Source of the DNA: a virus
DNA length: 43,820 nucleotides
IMG/VR virus record: IMGVR_UViG_3300032213_000931
Location: 1 to 43,820 of that record
Reading direction: 5' to 3' (one strand)
The notes under the pieces were generated by a model. The model searched no databases. It worked only from the letters and a program-made list of their open reading frames with translations, and had not been told where the DNA came from. This document shows, piece by piece, positions 30,535 through 39,367 of this stretch. The stretch's first letter is position 1. Each line of letters starts with the position of its first letter. The position numbers and the translations under genes are program-made.

Positions 30535-31188
30535 ATGGCTACGACGATGACTTTCGAAACCCTGAAGGAGGACGTGCGACGCTACCTTGAGCGTGGTGCG
30601 TCCTATGCCTCGGACCCTGTCGTCTACGAGCAGATCCCGCGTCTGATTAATCTGGCCGAGCGCCGGATTTCGCGCGAACTGAAGATCCAAGGCTTCATCG
30701 CTGTTGTCACAGACACGTTGACGGTCGGGCAGTCGGTCTACCCGAAGCCCGACCGCTGGCGCGACACGGTCTCGATTAACATCGGCACTGGGGCCAATCT
30801 GGCGGATCGCACATCGCTCTTCACCCGCGACTATGAGTACTGCCGCGCCTATTGGCCGAATGAGAGCCAGACGGACACGCCGCAGTTCTACGCCGATTAC
30901 AACTATTCTAACTGGCTGATTGCGCCAACGCCCGATCAGGAGTACCCTTTTGAGGTGCTGTATTACGAGTTGCCCCCGCTGCTCGACGACAGCATCCAAA
31001 CCAACTGGCTGACAGAATACGCACCACAGCTCTTGCTGTATGGCACGTTGCTCGAAGCGACCCCGTTCTTGAAGAACGACGACCGCATCGCAACGTGGCA
31101 GCAGTATTACGACCGCGCCGCTGCGATGCTCAATGGCGAGGATCTTGCAAAGATCCTTGATCGTGCAGCTGTACGCAAGGAGGCATAA
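30535..31188 (+). CDS. Head-tail adaptor-like protein (second copy type)
   Basis: 217 aa. TFETLKEDVRRYLERGASYA, then YEQIPRLINLAERRISRELK and PQFYADYNYSNWLIAPTPDQ, and YAPQLLLYGTLLEATPFLKN match the phage adaptor/gp6-type helical connector pattern. It sits between the lysis genes and the second fibre. With the larger adaptor at 20156 this phage appears to encode two related connector proteins. Confidence 0.6.
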   Translation: MATTMTFETLKEDVRRYLERGASYASDPVVYEQIPRLINLAERRISRELKIQGFIAVVTDTLTVGQSVYPKPDRWRDTVSINIGTGANLADRTSLFTRDYEYCRAYWPNESQTDTPQFYADYNYSNWLIAPTPDQEYPFEVLYYELPPLLDDSIQTNWLTEYAPQLLLYGTLLEATPFLKNDDRIATWQQYYDRAAAMLNGEDLAKILDRAAVRKEA

Positions 31189-31191
31189 GAG

Positions 31192-33384
31192 GTGTCATAC
31201 ACTTCCGTTTTCGGTGGCAACACCATTTACCCGTCCGACGTCTCCTATCTGGCCGTCGCGCTAACCGCCGACATCGAGTTGGAATGGCCCCTCGAAAGCT
31301 CTGGAGAGCTGCCGCCTGCTGCCCGCATCCTCGACGTCACGCCCGACGTTTCGGGTTGGGACATCGTCCTGCCGGACGCCACCCTGACCGGTGCTGGCCA
31401 GACAATCCTCTTCAACAACCTGAGCGGCTCGCGCAGCTTCTTCGTCAAGGACTTCGCAGGCAACACTCTCGCGACTATCGCCTTCGGCGAACAGTGGCAG
31501 GTCTATCTGGCCGCGACCACGACGGCCGCAGGGACGTGGCGCGTCTTCCGCTACGGCGCGTCGACTGCCACGGTGCAGCCGTCCTCGCTGGCGGGCTTCG
31601 GCCTGACCGTCACGGACAGCACGCTCTCGCAGTCGCTGCCAGTCACGACCTTCTCGACCACCGGCATCACGGTGGCCACCTCGAACCGCGCCAGCGCCTT
31701 CGTCTGGAACGCCACCGGTTCAGGTACGCTCAACTTGCTGACCGCCGCGTCGGCCGGAAACAACTTCTTCGTCTTCGTCCGCAACGAGGGCGGCGGCGAT
31801 TTGGTTGTCGAACCGGCTGGATCTGAGACAATCAACAGCGGCGCGAACTTGACGCTGCGCCCCGGCGACAGCGCCACGGTCATCACCGACGGCGCAGAGT
31901 GGTACACAATCGGCCTCGGCCAGCAAGCCGTGTTTGCCTTCGACTACACGTCAATCAGCGTCACCGGCGGCAACTACACGCTCGCCGGATCTGAGCTGAA
32001 CCGCATTGCGTACAAGTTCGTAGGCACGCTTGCCAGCGACGCCTACATCATCGTGCCCCCGACCATCCAGCAATACTGGATTAACAACGCAACGACTGGC
32101 TCGTTCAGCCTCTTCGTCCAGACCAGCGGCGGCACGCCGGTGGAAGTCAATCAGGGCGCGAAGGGCATCTACTACTGCGACGGCAGCGAGCTTGTCCTCG
32201 CATCCGACCCGACTACGCTGACAACCCCGCTAGTTGTTGCCGACGGCGGCACGGGTGCGACGACTGCCTCTGGCGCTCGTCTGAGCCTCGGCATCACCAG
32301 CTTCGCCGACGCAATCGTAACCGCCACAACCGGCGCGAGCGTCCGTACGACAATCAGCGCAGCTAAGTCTGGCGCGAACACGGACATCACGTCCATGGGC
32401 GCGCTGACGAGCATTGTCGGCAACTTGTCGTTGGTAGGTGACGTCCTTATCGGTGGCGGCGGAGATCTCAACCTCTCGTCTGCCACGGGCGGGAATGCTT
32501 CTGGTTTCTACAACGATGCGCAGGATCTCTACATTCGCGTCAACGCGTCTACGCGGGCGTATATCAGCTCCACCGGCCTGTTCGGGATTGGGACAACCGC
32601 CCCAAAGACGCGCTTGCAGGTCACTGCTGGCGGCTTCCTAAACGCCCCTGTTCTTGGCAGCGCGACCGGTGCGCCCTTTTACGTCACGAACTCAGATAGC
32701 GCCTACGGCTTTTTAGTCGGCGTCAACTCGGCTGATGGCCATGCTTTCCTTCAGGCCCAGCGCACTGACGGCACGGCATCTTCGGGCCCAATCACGCTAA
32801 ATGAAGCAGGCGGCAACGTCGGGGTCGGCCGGAGCAATCCGGGACGCAAGTTCGACGTTGAGGGCGGTGGGCGGTTCCTCCAAGACACCGCTGCTACGAC
32901 TGGCGCTATCGTCCTCCGCCAGAACTCTGGTGATACCGTCGGCGGTTTCATCCAGTGGGTCAACAACGCCAACTCGTCCGAAAAGGGCTGGCTAGTTGTT
33001 GACACCAGCAGCAACATGATTTTCGCAACGGGAAGCACCGAGCGGATGCGTATCACGAGTGCGGGTAACGTCGGGATCGGCACCAACTCTCCGTCAACTG
33101 CTCTTCAGGTTGCAGGCACAGTAACAGCCACGTCCTTCTCCGGTGCGGGCACCGGTCTTACCGGCACCGCGTCTAGCCTGACAGTGGGCAACGCGACAAA
33201 TGCCACCAACGCAACAAACGCAACGAACGCTACCAACGCGGGCAACCTCGTCACGACCAACTTCTCCATCGTGGAGAGTGGTGGCTACCTGTACGTCAAG
33301 TACGGCGCGGCTACCATCGTGCGGATTGACAGCACCGGAAACATCGTTGCTGAAGGCAACGTCACCGCGTACGGATCGGTGTAA
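31192..33384 (+). CDS. Second tail fibre protein
   Basis: 730 aa from GTG 31192 with GGAGG 8 nt upstream. The N-terminal half (about 1-345) is a beta-rich module starting YTSVFGGNTIYPSDVSYLAV and including WQVYLAATTTAAGTWRVFRY, common in marine podovirus fibres. The C-terminal half shares motifs with the fibre at 21694 (VADGGTGATTASGARLSLGI, GIGTTAPKTRLQV, NVGIGTNSPSTALQVAG). A short NAT repeat lies near the C-terminus. Unlike the first fibre it has no S74 domain. Confidence 0.8.
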   Translation: MSYTSVFGGNTIYPSDVSYLAVALTADIELEWPLESSGELPPAARILDVTPDVSGWDIVLPDATLTGAGQTILFNNLSGSRSFFVKDFAGNTLATIAFGEQWQVYLAATTTAAGTWRVFRYGASTATVQPSSLAGFGLTVTDSTLSQSLPVTTFSTTGITVATSNRASAFVWNATGSGTLNLLTAASAGNNFFVFVRNEGGGDLVVEPAGSETINSGANLTLRPGDSATVITDGAEWYTIGLGQQAVFAFDYTSISVTGGNYTLAGSELNRIAYKFVGTLASDAYIIVPPTIQQYWINNATTGSFSLFVQTSGGTPVEVNQGAKGIYYCDGSELVLASDPTTLTTPLVVADGGTGATTASGARLSLGITSFADAIVTATTGASVRTTISAAKSGANTDITSMGALTSIVGNLSLVGDVLIGGGGDLNLSSATGGNASGFYNDAQDLYIRVNASTRAYISSTGLFGIGTTAPKTRLQVTAGGFLNAPVLGSATGAPFYVTNSDSAYGFLVGVNSADGHAFLQAQRTDGTASSGPITLNEAGGNVGVGRSNPGRKFDVEGGGRFLQDTAATTGAIVLRQNSGDTVGGFIQWVNNANSSEKGWLVVDTSSNMIFATGSTERMRITSAGNVGIGTNSPSTALQVAGTVTATSFSGAGTGLTGTASSLTVGNATNATNATNATNATNAGNLVTTNFSIVESGGYLYVKYGAATIVRIDSTGNIVAEGNVTAYGSV
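33187..33243 (+). repeat. Short NAT codon repeats in the second fibre
   Basis: Nine-base units encoding Asn-Ala-Thr are iterated five to six times (33187-33243), giving a polar linker near the fibre C-terminus. Confidence 0.7.
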
Positions 33385-33953
33385 TGACGCTCCCGACCAG
33401 CGGCCCGCTGTCGCTCAACGACATCAAAGGTGAGTTCGGGGGCCCGAGTGCCCCTTCGCTTGGCGACTATTACGCTGGGGGCGCTTATGTGCCCGCTGGT
33501 ACCACCGGCACTAACGGTGCTGTGCCCTCATCTGGCACAATCAGCATCTCGAACTTCTACGGCACAAGCGCCGTGATTGTAACTTTCAACGACTTTAGCC
33601 TAAGCGCGTACGAACTCTCGCCAAACGACGCGACCTGCTACTACCGGATCAACAGCAACGGGAGCGTCTACGGGACCAACGGGGGTGTTCCCTTCGACCT
33701 TCTTGAGCAGTGGGTCACCCCGACCAGCTTTGCCAGCGACTATGAGGTCTACGCAACCCTTGTGTCGGGATCTCTGACAAGCGGCACGACTGGCGCATGG
33801 TTGTCCCTCGGAACGACCCGAGATTGGTACGTTCAGGAAACCGCCAATTTCGGCACCGAGACGGCTACGCTGTCGTTCGATGTCCGCAAGATTGGCACGG
33901 CAACGGTCCTCGACACATGGACCGTAACCATTGAGGCAACGGTGGACATCTGA
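33384..33953 (+). CDS. Tail-associated beta protein, unknown
   Basis: 189 aa. The N-terminus LPTSGPLSLNDIKGEFGGPS, then GAYVPAGTTGTNGAVPSSGT and ISISNFYG is a pattern I recall from many phage tail-region proteins. The C-terminal half is an unidentified beta domain. Start overlaps the fibre stop (TAATG). Possibly a fibre-linked adhesin. Confidence 0.6.
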   Translation: MTLPTSGPLSLNDIKGEFGGPSAPSLGDYYAGGAYVPAGTTGTNGAVPSSGTISISNFYGTSAVIVTFNDFSLSAYELSPNDATCYYRINSNGSVYGTNGGVPFDLLEQWVTPTSFASDYEVYATLVSGSLTSGTTGAWLSLGTTRDWYVQETANFGTETATLSFDVRKIGTATVLDTWTVTIEATVDI

Positions 33954-35728
33954 TGGCTGAAAATATCGTCCAGATTAAATCACTCCCCGGCATCAAGCGG
34001 GACGGCACAAAGTTCGAGGGCGACCAGTACGTCGATGGCCAGTGGGTGCGCTTCCAGCGCGGCCTGCCGCGCAAGATTGGCGGCTATCGGTCAATCAACA
34101 AGTTCCTCCAAGGACTGCCGCGCGCACTGCACGAGTACACCCTTGACCTGCTGACCTACATCCACGCAGGCTCGGCCAACCTTGTCGAGCGGTTCTTCAT
34201 TGACGGTGGTTACAACACCAGCGTCATTACTGACCGTACGCCCAGCACGCTGGCCTTGAGCGAGGCCAACCTATGGCAGTTCGACGTTGACACGGCTGCT
34301 GGCTCGGGCCTCCAGATCCTCGCGCAAGTCGCGCCGAACCTGAACTGCATCTGCAACAGCGACGGCGGCCAGCTCTTCACCGGCGACGCCTTTGGCACCT
34401 CCGCGCTGACCGAAGTCACCAACCTTCCAGCAATCTACAGCCTCACAGGCGGCGTTGTCGCCCTGCACCCGTACACGGTGGCCTTCGGCAACGACGGCTT
34501 TGTCATGTGGTCTGTGCCGGGCGATCCGACAGACTTCACTGGATCTGGCGCAGGCAACGCGTACGTCACGGGGCAAAAGATTGTGCGCGGCATGCCGCTG
34601 CGCGGTGGCCCCGGCAACAGCCCCTCGGGCCTGCTCTGGTCGGCCGACAGCCTTATCCGCATGTCCTACACTGGCGACACAACGGCGGCCTTCCAGTTCG
34701 ACACAATCAGTGCCCAGTCGTCCATCCTCTCGTCTCAGTCGCCGATTGAGTACGACGGCGTCTTCTACTGGATTGGCACCGACCGCTTCCTGATGTTCAA
34801 CGGCGTTGTTCGCGAGATCGAGAACAACATGAACATCAACTTCTTCTTCGACAACCTGAACTATGCCCAGCGGCAGAAGGTGTTCAGCTTCAAGGTGCCG
34901 CGCTTCGGCGAGATCTGGTGGTGCTTCCCGAAGGATGACAGCCTCGAACCGAACCATGCTGTAATTTTCAACGTGCGCGAAAACACATGGTATGACTGTG
35001 CGCTGCCGAACGGCGGACGCGGCGCGGGCATCTTCCCTGCAGTTTTCCGCAAGCCGCTCATGTCCGGCGTCGAGCCGCAAGAGGCCACACTGGTCGACGC
35101 AGTGCCCGACGACGAAGGCTCAGGCTACGTCGTTGGCGATGTGCTGACTGTCGTCGGCGGCGAAGTCACGATCCCAGCGCAGCTCACGGTCGAAACCATC
35201 GACACCGGCGGCGAGATCCAGACTGTGAGCGTCTCGAACGCGGGCCTGTATCCCGTGCCACCCGAGAGCCCTGTCACCGTGACGGGCGGCTCTGGCAGCA
35301 GCGCCACGTTCGACCTGACCTTCGTCAACCCCTACAAGTTCTGGGTGCATGAGGTCGGCACGGACGAGGTCGACGGCCTCAACGTCAACCCAATCCAGTC
35401 CTACTTCGAGACGGCGGATCTCTCCCTGCCAGTCATGAGCCAGACCAACCGCGCCATGCAAGTGCTGATGATGGAGCCTGACTTCGTACAGTCGGGCCCG
35501 ATGACGGTGCAGGCCATGGGCCGCGCCAACGCTCGCGCTCCAGAAGTGAACGGTGAGATTAAAACGATTGTCGAAACCCCGCAGACGCCGCAAGAACAGG
35601 TAATTTATTTCAAGGAGCAGCGGCGCGAACTGCGCTTCCGTTTCGAGAGCAACTGTATCGGTGGTGACTACCAGATGGGCCTCGTCCTTGCGCACGTTCA
35701 GCCGGGCGACGGAACGGTGATTGGATAA
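33953..35728 (+). CDS. P22 gp10-like tail hub / DNA stabilisation protein
   Basis: 591 aa. MAENIVQIKSLPGIKRDGTK, GDQYVDGQWVRFQRGLPRKI and GGYRSINKFLQGLPR start a beta-propeller-like body (ALHPYTVAFGNDGFVMWSVP, FDTISAQSSILSSQSPIEYD, WYDCALPNGGRGAGIFPAVF) typical of gp10-like stabilisation/hub proteins of short-tailed phages. About residues 390-455 hold an inserted small beta domain (EGSGYVVGDVLTVVGGEVT, then GGSGSSATFDLTF) that recurs in baseplate and tail proteins. The assignment rests on layout and neighbours. Confidence 0.62.
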   Translation: MAENIVQIKSLPGIKRDGTKFEGDQYVDGQWVRFQRGLPRKIGGYRSINKFLQGLPRALHEYTLDLLTYIHAGSANLVERFFIDGGYNTSVITDRTPSTLALSEANLWQFDVDTAAGSGLQILAQVAPNLNCICNSDGGQLFTGDAFGTSALTEVTNLPAIYSLTGGVVALHPYTVAFGNDGFVMWSVPGDPTDFTGSGAGNAYVTGQKIVRGMPLRGGPGNSPSGLLWSADSLIRMSYTGDTTAAFQFDTISAQSSILSSQSPIEYDGVFYWIGTDRFLMFNGVVREIENNMNINFFFDNLNYAQRQKVFSFKVPRFGEIWWCFPKDDSLEPNHAVIFNVRENTWYDCALPNGGRGAGIFPAVFRKPLMSGVEPQEATLVDAVPDDEGSGYVVGDVLTVVGGEVTIPAQLTVETIDTGGEIQTVSVSNAGLYPVPPESPVTVTGGSGSSATFDLTFVNPYKFWVHEVGTDEVDGLNVNPIQSYFETADLSLPVMSQTNRAMQVLMMEPDFVQSGPMTVQAMGRANARAPEVNGEIKTIVETPQTPQEQVIYFKEQRRELRFRFESNCIGGDYQMGLVLAHVQPGDGTVIG

Positions 35729-35964
35729 TGTCAATCAATCCTGTCGGGATGACTTTACGAGATTGGGCGGATAGTGTAGTGCTGTCTGTCGGAGACGCTT
35801 GGAGTTTTGGCAAGCTAACCGACGAGAGCGAATGGCAAGGGTGGGCCGCAGCATTTTTGCGAGCTTCACCATTTGCGCAGCGCACTGTCCCAGACCCGTA
35901 TCAATTCAACGATTGGCGACAGTGGGCGGAACGCGCCTACCCGATGCTCGAAGGACAAGGCTGA
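35728..35964 (+). CDS. Small tail-region protein, unknown
   Basis: 78 aa (INPVGMTLRDWADSVVLSVG, then PYQFNDWRQWAERAYPMLEG), overlapping the gp10-like stop (TAATG) and the next start. Pattern 'DPY.F.DW..WA.R' is frequent in podoviral genomes beside gp10-like genes. Function unknown. Confidence 0.65.
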   Translation: MSINPVGMTLRDWADSVVLSVGDAWSFGKLTDESEWQGWAAAFLRASPFAQRTVPDPYQFNDWRQWAERAYPMLEGQG

Positions 35965-37301
35965 TGTACTCTGCTAACCGCTTCCCTGTAATGCTCTACG
36001 AAGGCGGGGCCGTGGGCTACGCCGAGGGCGGCCTCCACGACGAGGCGCTTGCGGTCAGGAAGGCCGGTCGAAACGGCGACAGCCGCCTCGTCCACGTCAA
36101 TGACGAAGAGTACGCCGAAATGGTGGCCGAGTACGGCGAGCCTACAATCAACCCCGAAACCGGCATGCCTGAGTTCTTTCTCGGCAAACTCGGAAAAATC
36201 CTCAAGGCGGTCGCCCCTATCGCAGTCAGCTTCATCCCCGGTATCGGCCCCGTAGCCGGTGCCGCTCTGGGCGCAGGCATGGGCGCGCTCAGCGGCGGCG
36301 GCCTTAAAGGCGCACTTATTGGCGGTATCAGTGGCGGCCTTGGCGGCGCAGGTGCTGCGAGTAAAATCGGCGGCACTATCCTCAACAAGGGTGCCTCGGC
36401 AGTCGCGCAAAAGGCTCTAGGCGATGCTATTATCGGCGGCGCGCTCGGCGCGGCTACCGGCCAGAACCCGTTGAAGGCCGCCCTCATGGCGGGCGGCACC
36501 ACGTTCCTGCGCGGTCAGTTTGCCCCTAAAACACCGCCGACAACCGACACGCCGACAACCGCGCCGTCGGATATTCCTACCGCAGCTCCAAAGCAAAACT
36601 TCGTCATGAAACCGGGCGCGTCAATCAGCGGTTCGACCACTGACTATGTGAACAACCTCATTTACGGGGCGAATGCCCCCTCAACACAGGCCGCTGTTAG
36701 CACCACAGCGCCGACCACAGCGCCGACCACAGCGCCCGTTGCGAAGCCGAACTTCTGGAACCGCGACATCGGCTTCCTCGGCAAAGTGGGCACAGACCTC
36801 GGCCTCAAGAACAAGCACGCCGTCCTCGCTGGCGGGTTACTCGCCGCCGGTGCTGCCGAAGCATTGAAGCCGAAGGAAGCTGCCGTAGACGAGGCCGTCG
36901 CTCGCGAAAAGTTCTTCGGCCCATCGTTCAGCGCGACGAGCCCCAGCAGCTTCCGTCTTGCCAGCCTGTCTGGTTCGCCGATGCCCGAAAACATTATGGC
37001 TGATTACGGCAAACGCTACTTCACTGGCTTCGCTGGTGGTGGTGACGTTGACAGCTTTGCCGTTCGCGGCCCCGGCACTGGGCGCAGCGACGAAATCCCA
37101 GCGATGCTGTCCGACGGTGAATATGTTATCGACGCCGAAACGGTCGCACTGCTCGGCGACGGCTCCTCAAAGGCTGGCGCAAAGAAGCTCGACGACTTGC
37201 GCGTCAAAATCCGCAAACATAAGGGTAAGAAGTTGGCAAAGGGCAAGTTCAGCCACGACGCCAAGCCCGCTGACAAATATATGGCCGGAGGGCGCATCTA
37301 A
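35964..37301 (+). CDS. Gly/Ala-rich candidate internal virion protein
   Basis: 445 aa from ATG 35964 (TGATG overlap); a 55-codon upstream extension is out of context and rejected. Residues about 65-190 are hydrophobic Gly/Ala-rich (IAVSFIPGIGPVAGAALGAG, GGLKGALIGGISGGLGGAGA), a common feature of ejected membrane-active proteins. The C-terminus has GPGTGRSDEIPAMLSDGEYV then DAETVALLGDGSSKAGAKKL, a module widespread in phage tape-measure and internal proteins. A three-fold TAPT repeat lies at 36702-36737. Confidence 0.55.
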   Translation: MYSANRFPVMLYEGGAVGYAEGGLHDEALAVRKAGRNGDSRLVHVNDEEYAEMVAEYGEPTINPETGMPEFFLGKLGKILKAVAPIAVSFIPGIGPVAGAALGAGMGALSGGGLKGALIGGISGGLGGAGAASKIGGTILNKGASAVAQKALGDAIIGGALGAATGQNPLKAALMAGGTTFLRGQFAPKTPPTTDTPTTAPSDIPTAAPKQNFVMKPGASISGSTTDYVNNLIYGANAPSTQAAVSTTAPTTAPTTAPVAKPNFWNRDIGFLGKVGTDLGLKNKHAVLAGGLLAAGAAEALKPKEAAVDEAVAREKFFGPSFSATSPSSFRLASLSGSPMPENIMADYGKRYFTGFAGGGDVDSFAVRGPGTGRSDEIPAMLSDGEYVIDAETVALLGDGSSKAGAKKLDDLRVKIRKHKGKKLAKGKFSHDAKPADKYMAGGRI

Positions 37302-38536
37302 TGGCAAAGACTAAGACCCAAACCACGTACACGATGACCACGACGCCGTCGTGGTACAGCAATTACGCGCAGGACATCCTGTCGAACCAGCAGGCCGTCT
37401 CGGCCCGCCCCTTCACGCCGTACGACGCCACCCAGCGCATCGCAGGGTTCACCCCGACCCAACAGCAGGGCTTCGGCATGACGCAGCAGGCGGCGACAGG
37501 CTACCAGCCAACTCTCAACCAGTCACAGAATGTGCTGCAAGGCACGCTGGGCCGCTCGACCCTTAACGCTGCCCAGCCGATGATTAATCAGGCCATGAAC
37601 ACCTCCGCCTTGACGCCTGCCTACGGCGCTTTGGGGCAGGCTGGCCAGATGACGCAAGCCAGCACAGATCCGACTGGCCTCAACATGGCGATGCCCTTCC
37701 TCGGGCAGGCCGCGCAGTCCTCGGCTGCAGGCGTTGGCGAGTTCATGAACCCGTTCATGGAGAACGTGGTCAACCGCTACGGCGAGTTGGGCTCGCGCAC
37801 GCTGCAAGAGCAGCTGATGCCATCAATCATGAACAAGTATATCACCGCCGGTCAGCTGGGCGGCCCAACGCGGCCGGGCACTGGCACGACGGGCGCTCCG
37901 TCGGGCATGATGACGGACGCCGCACGCGCGCTCCGCGACGTGCAGGAAGGTGTTGCCAAGCAGCAACAGCAGGCCCTGTCGCAAGGCTACAGCGAGGCGC
38001 TCGGCGCATCGCAGGCAGAGCGTGCGCGCATGGGCCAGTTGGCCCAGACCGCAGGCAACCTCGGCTTCCAGCAGCAGGGTGTTCTGGCCAACGCGGGTCA
38101 GCAAATGGGCCAGCTCGGTGGTCAGTACGCCTCAATCGGCCAGAACCAGCAGCAGCTCATGTCAACGCTGGCCGGACAGGTCGCGAACATGTACGGTCAG
38201 GACACGGCCAACCAGATGGCCGCATCCGGCCAGTTGGCGCAACTTGCACAGCAGCAACAGCAGCAGGGCCTCGCGGGCGCTCAAGCCGTCACCGGCGTGG
38301 GCAACCAGCAACAGGCGCTGGATCAGGCGCAGCGCGACGCGCAATACCAAGAGTTCCTGCGCGCATCGGGCTACGACCAAAGCCAGATCGATCAGATGAC
38401 AAAGACGTTCGGCGGCGTTGCTGGCGGCGTCCCGCAAGGTCAGGTGTCGCAGCAGACGAACAAGAGCCCGTCGAGCGGCATGCTCGGCAACGTCGCTGGT
38501 GCGGCGCTCACGCTTGCTGGCACTGCAGGGAGGTAA
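37301..38536 (+). CDS. Gln/Gly/Ala-rich candidate ejection protein
   Basis: 411 aa. MAKTKTQTTYTMTTTPSWYS and IAGFTPTQQQGFGMTQQAAT open the protein; the rest is helical with high Gln and Ala (AARALRDVQEGVAKQQQQAL, QLAQLAQQQQQQGLAGAQAV) and a Gly-rich hydrophobic end (MLGNVAGAALTLAGTAG). Ejection proteins of podoviruses often have this composition and position. Inferred. Confidence 0.55.
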   Translation: MAKTKTQTTYTMTTTPSWYSNYAQDILSNQQAVSARPFTPYDATQRIAGFTPTQQQGFGMTQQAATGYQPTLNQSQNVLQGTLGRSTLNAAQPMINQAMNTSALTPAYGALGQAGQMTQASTDPTGLNMAMPFLGQAAQSSAAGVGEFMNPFMENVVNRYGELGSRTLQEQLMPSIMNKYITAGQLGGPTRPGTGTTGAPSGMMTDAARALRDVQEGVAKQQQQALSQGYSEALGASQAERARMGQLAQTAGNLGFQQQGVLANAGQQMGQLGGQYASIGQNQQQLMSTLAGQVANMYGQDTANQMAASGQLAQLAQQQQQQGLAGAQAVTGVGNQQQALDQAQRDAQYQEFLRASGYDQSQIDQMTKTFGGVAGGVPQGQVSQQTNKSPSSGMLGNVAGAALTLAGTAGR

Positions 38537-38539
38537 ATC

Positions 38540-39367
38540 ATGCAATACGCGCTTTCCCCGCAAGACTACGAATTGATGGTGCAGCAGTTCGACGGCGACG
38601 TAGAAGCCGCGAACTCGTTCCTGCGCGAACGTGGGTACGCTATCCCCGGCCAAGAGACTTCGTCGCTGGCCGTAACGCCACCCCGCGAGGGCGGACCTCT
38701 TGAACCGTGGCAACAAGAACATCTTCGCAATATGGAGAGCGGATTAGGCGATGGGGGCACGGGATTTGAGGTGAACGCACCTGCGGACCCCGACGCGGAC
38801 GAGGGAGAAACCTCGGATCTTTCGGTCGATCCGAACAGCCTCGCAGGCGTCCTTGCTGGGCAACGGAAATCAATCGGCGCGTTGTACGACAAGATTACGC
38901 AGAACATCCAGCAGCGTTACCGCAAGCCGGACCTCAACGATTTACTCGTTCAAGTCGGCATGGGCATGCTGTCCCCTCCGGGTGAAGACGACGACGGTGG
39001 TTTCGGCGGCGCTGTGAAGCGCGGTCTGCGCGGCGTTGGTTCATACGCCCAGAGCCTCCGCGCGTACGACACCGACATGAACAAGATGCTCTCGAACCTC
39101 GAGATTGAGAAGGCCAAGCAGATGGCCGCTCTTGAAGGAAAGTATTTGACCGGCGCTGCAGCCGCATTAAAACCGAGACCGCGTCGTACCGCAATCAGTC
39201 CGATTACAGGCGAGGTTGTGGATCTTGACACGGCTGAAGTCATTCAACGTCCAGCCCCAAAGATTGGGACGACCAAAACAGGCCGTGACGGTAAAGTGTA
39301 CATCTTCACTAACGCCACGAAAGACGGTGACGAGTACAACAAGGCCAACTGGCAGGAGGTTCGCTAA
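38540..39367 (+). CDS. Unknown candidate internal virion protein
   Basis: 275 aa, GGGAGG before the ATG. Starts MQYALSPQDYELMVQQFDGD, then an acidic segment, then helical LLVQVGMGMLSPPGEDDDGG, then a coiled segment (NKMLSNLEIEKAKQMAALEG), and a small C-terminal domain ending DGDEYNKANWQEVR. No family recognised; membership of the virion block is by position. Confidence 0.5.
   Translation: MQYALSPQDYELMVQQFDGDVEAANSFLRERGYAIPGQETSSLAVTPPREGGPLEPWQQEHLRNMESGLGDGGTGFEVNAPADPDADEGETSDLSVDPNSLAGVLAGQRKSIGALYDKITQNIQQRYRKPDLNDLLVQVGMGMLSPPGEDDDGGFGGAVKRGLRGVGSYAQSLRAYDTDMNKMLSNLEIEKAKQMAALEGKYLTGAAAALKPRPRRTAISPITGEVVDLDTAEVIQRPAPKIGTTKTGRDGKVYIFTNATKDGDEYNKANWQEVR

Noticed and set aside
35799-35963. 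55-codon upstream extension of the 35964 gene
   Set aside because: Overlaps the small tail gene in another frame; the ATG at 35964 is coupled and gives a sensible N-terminus.
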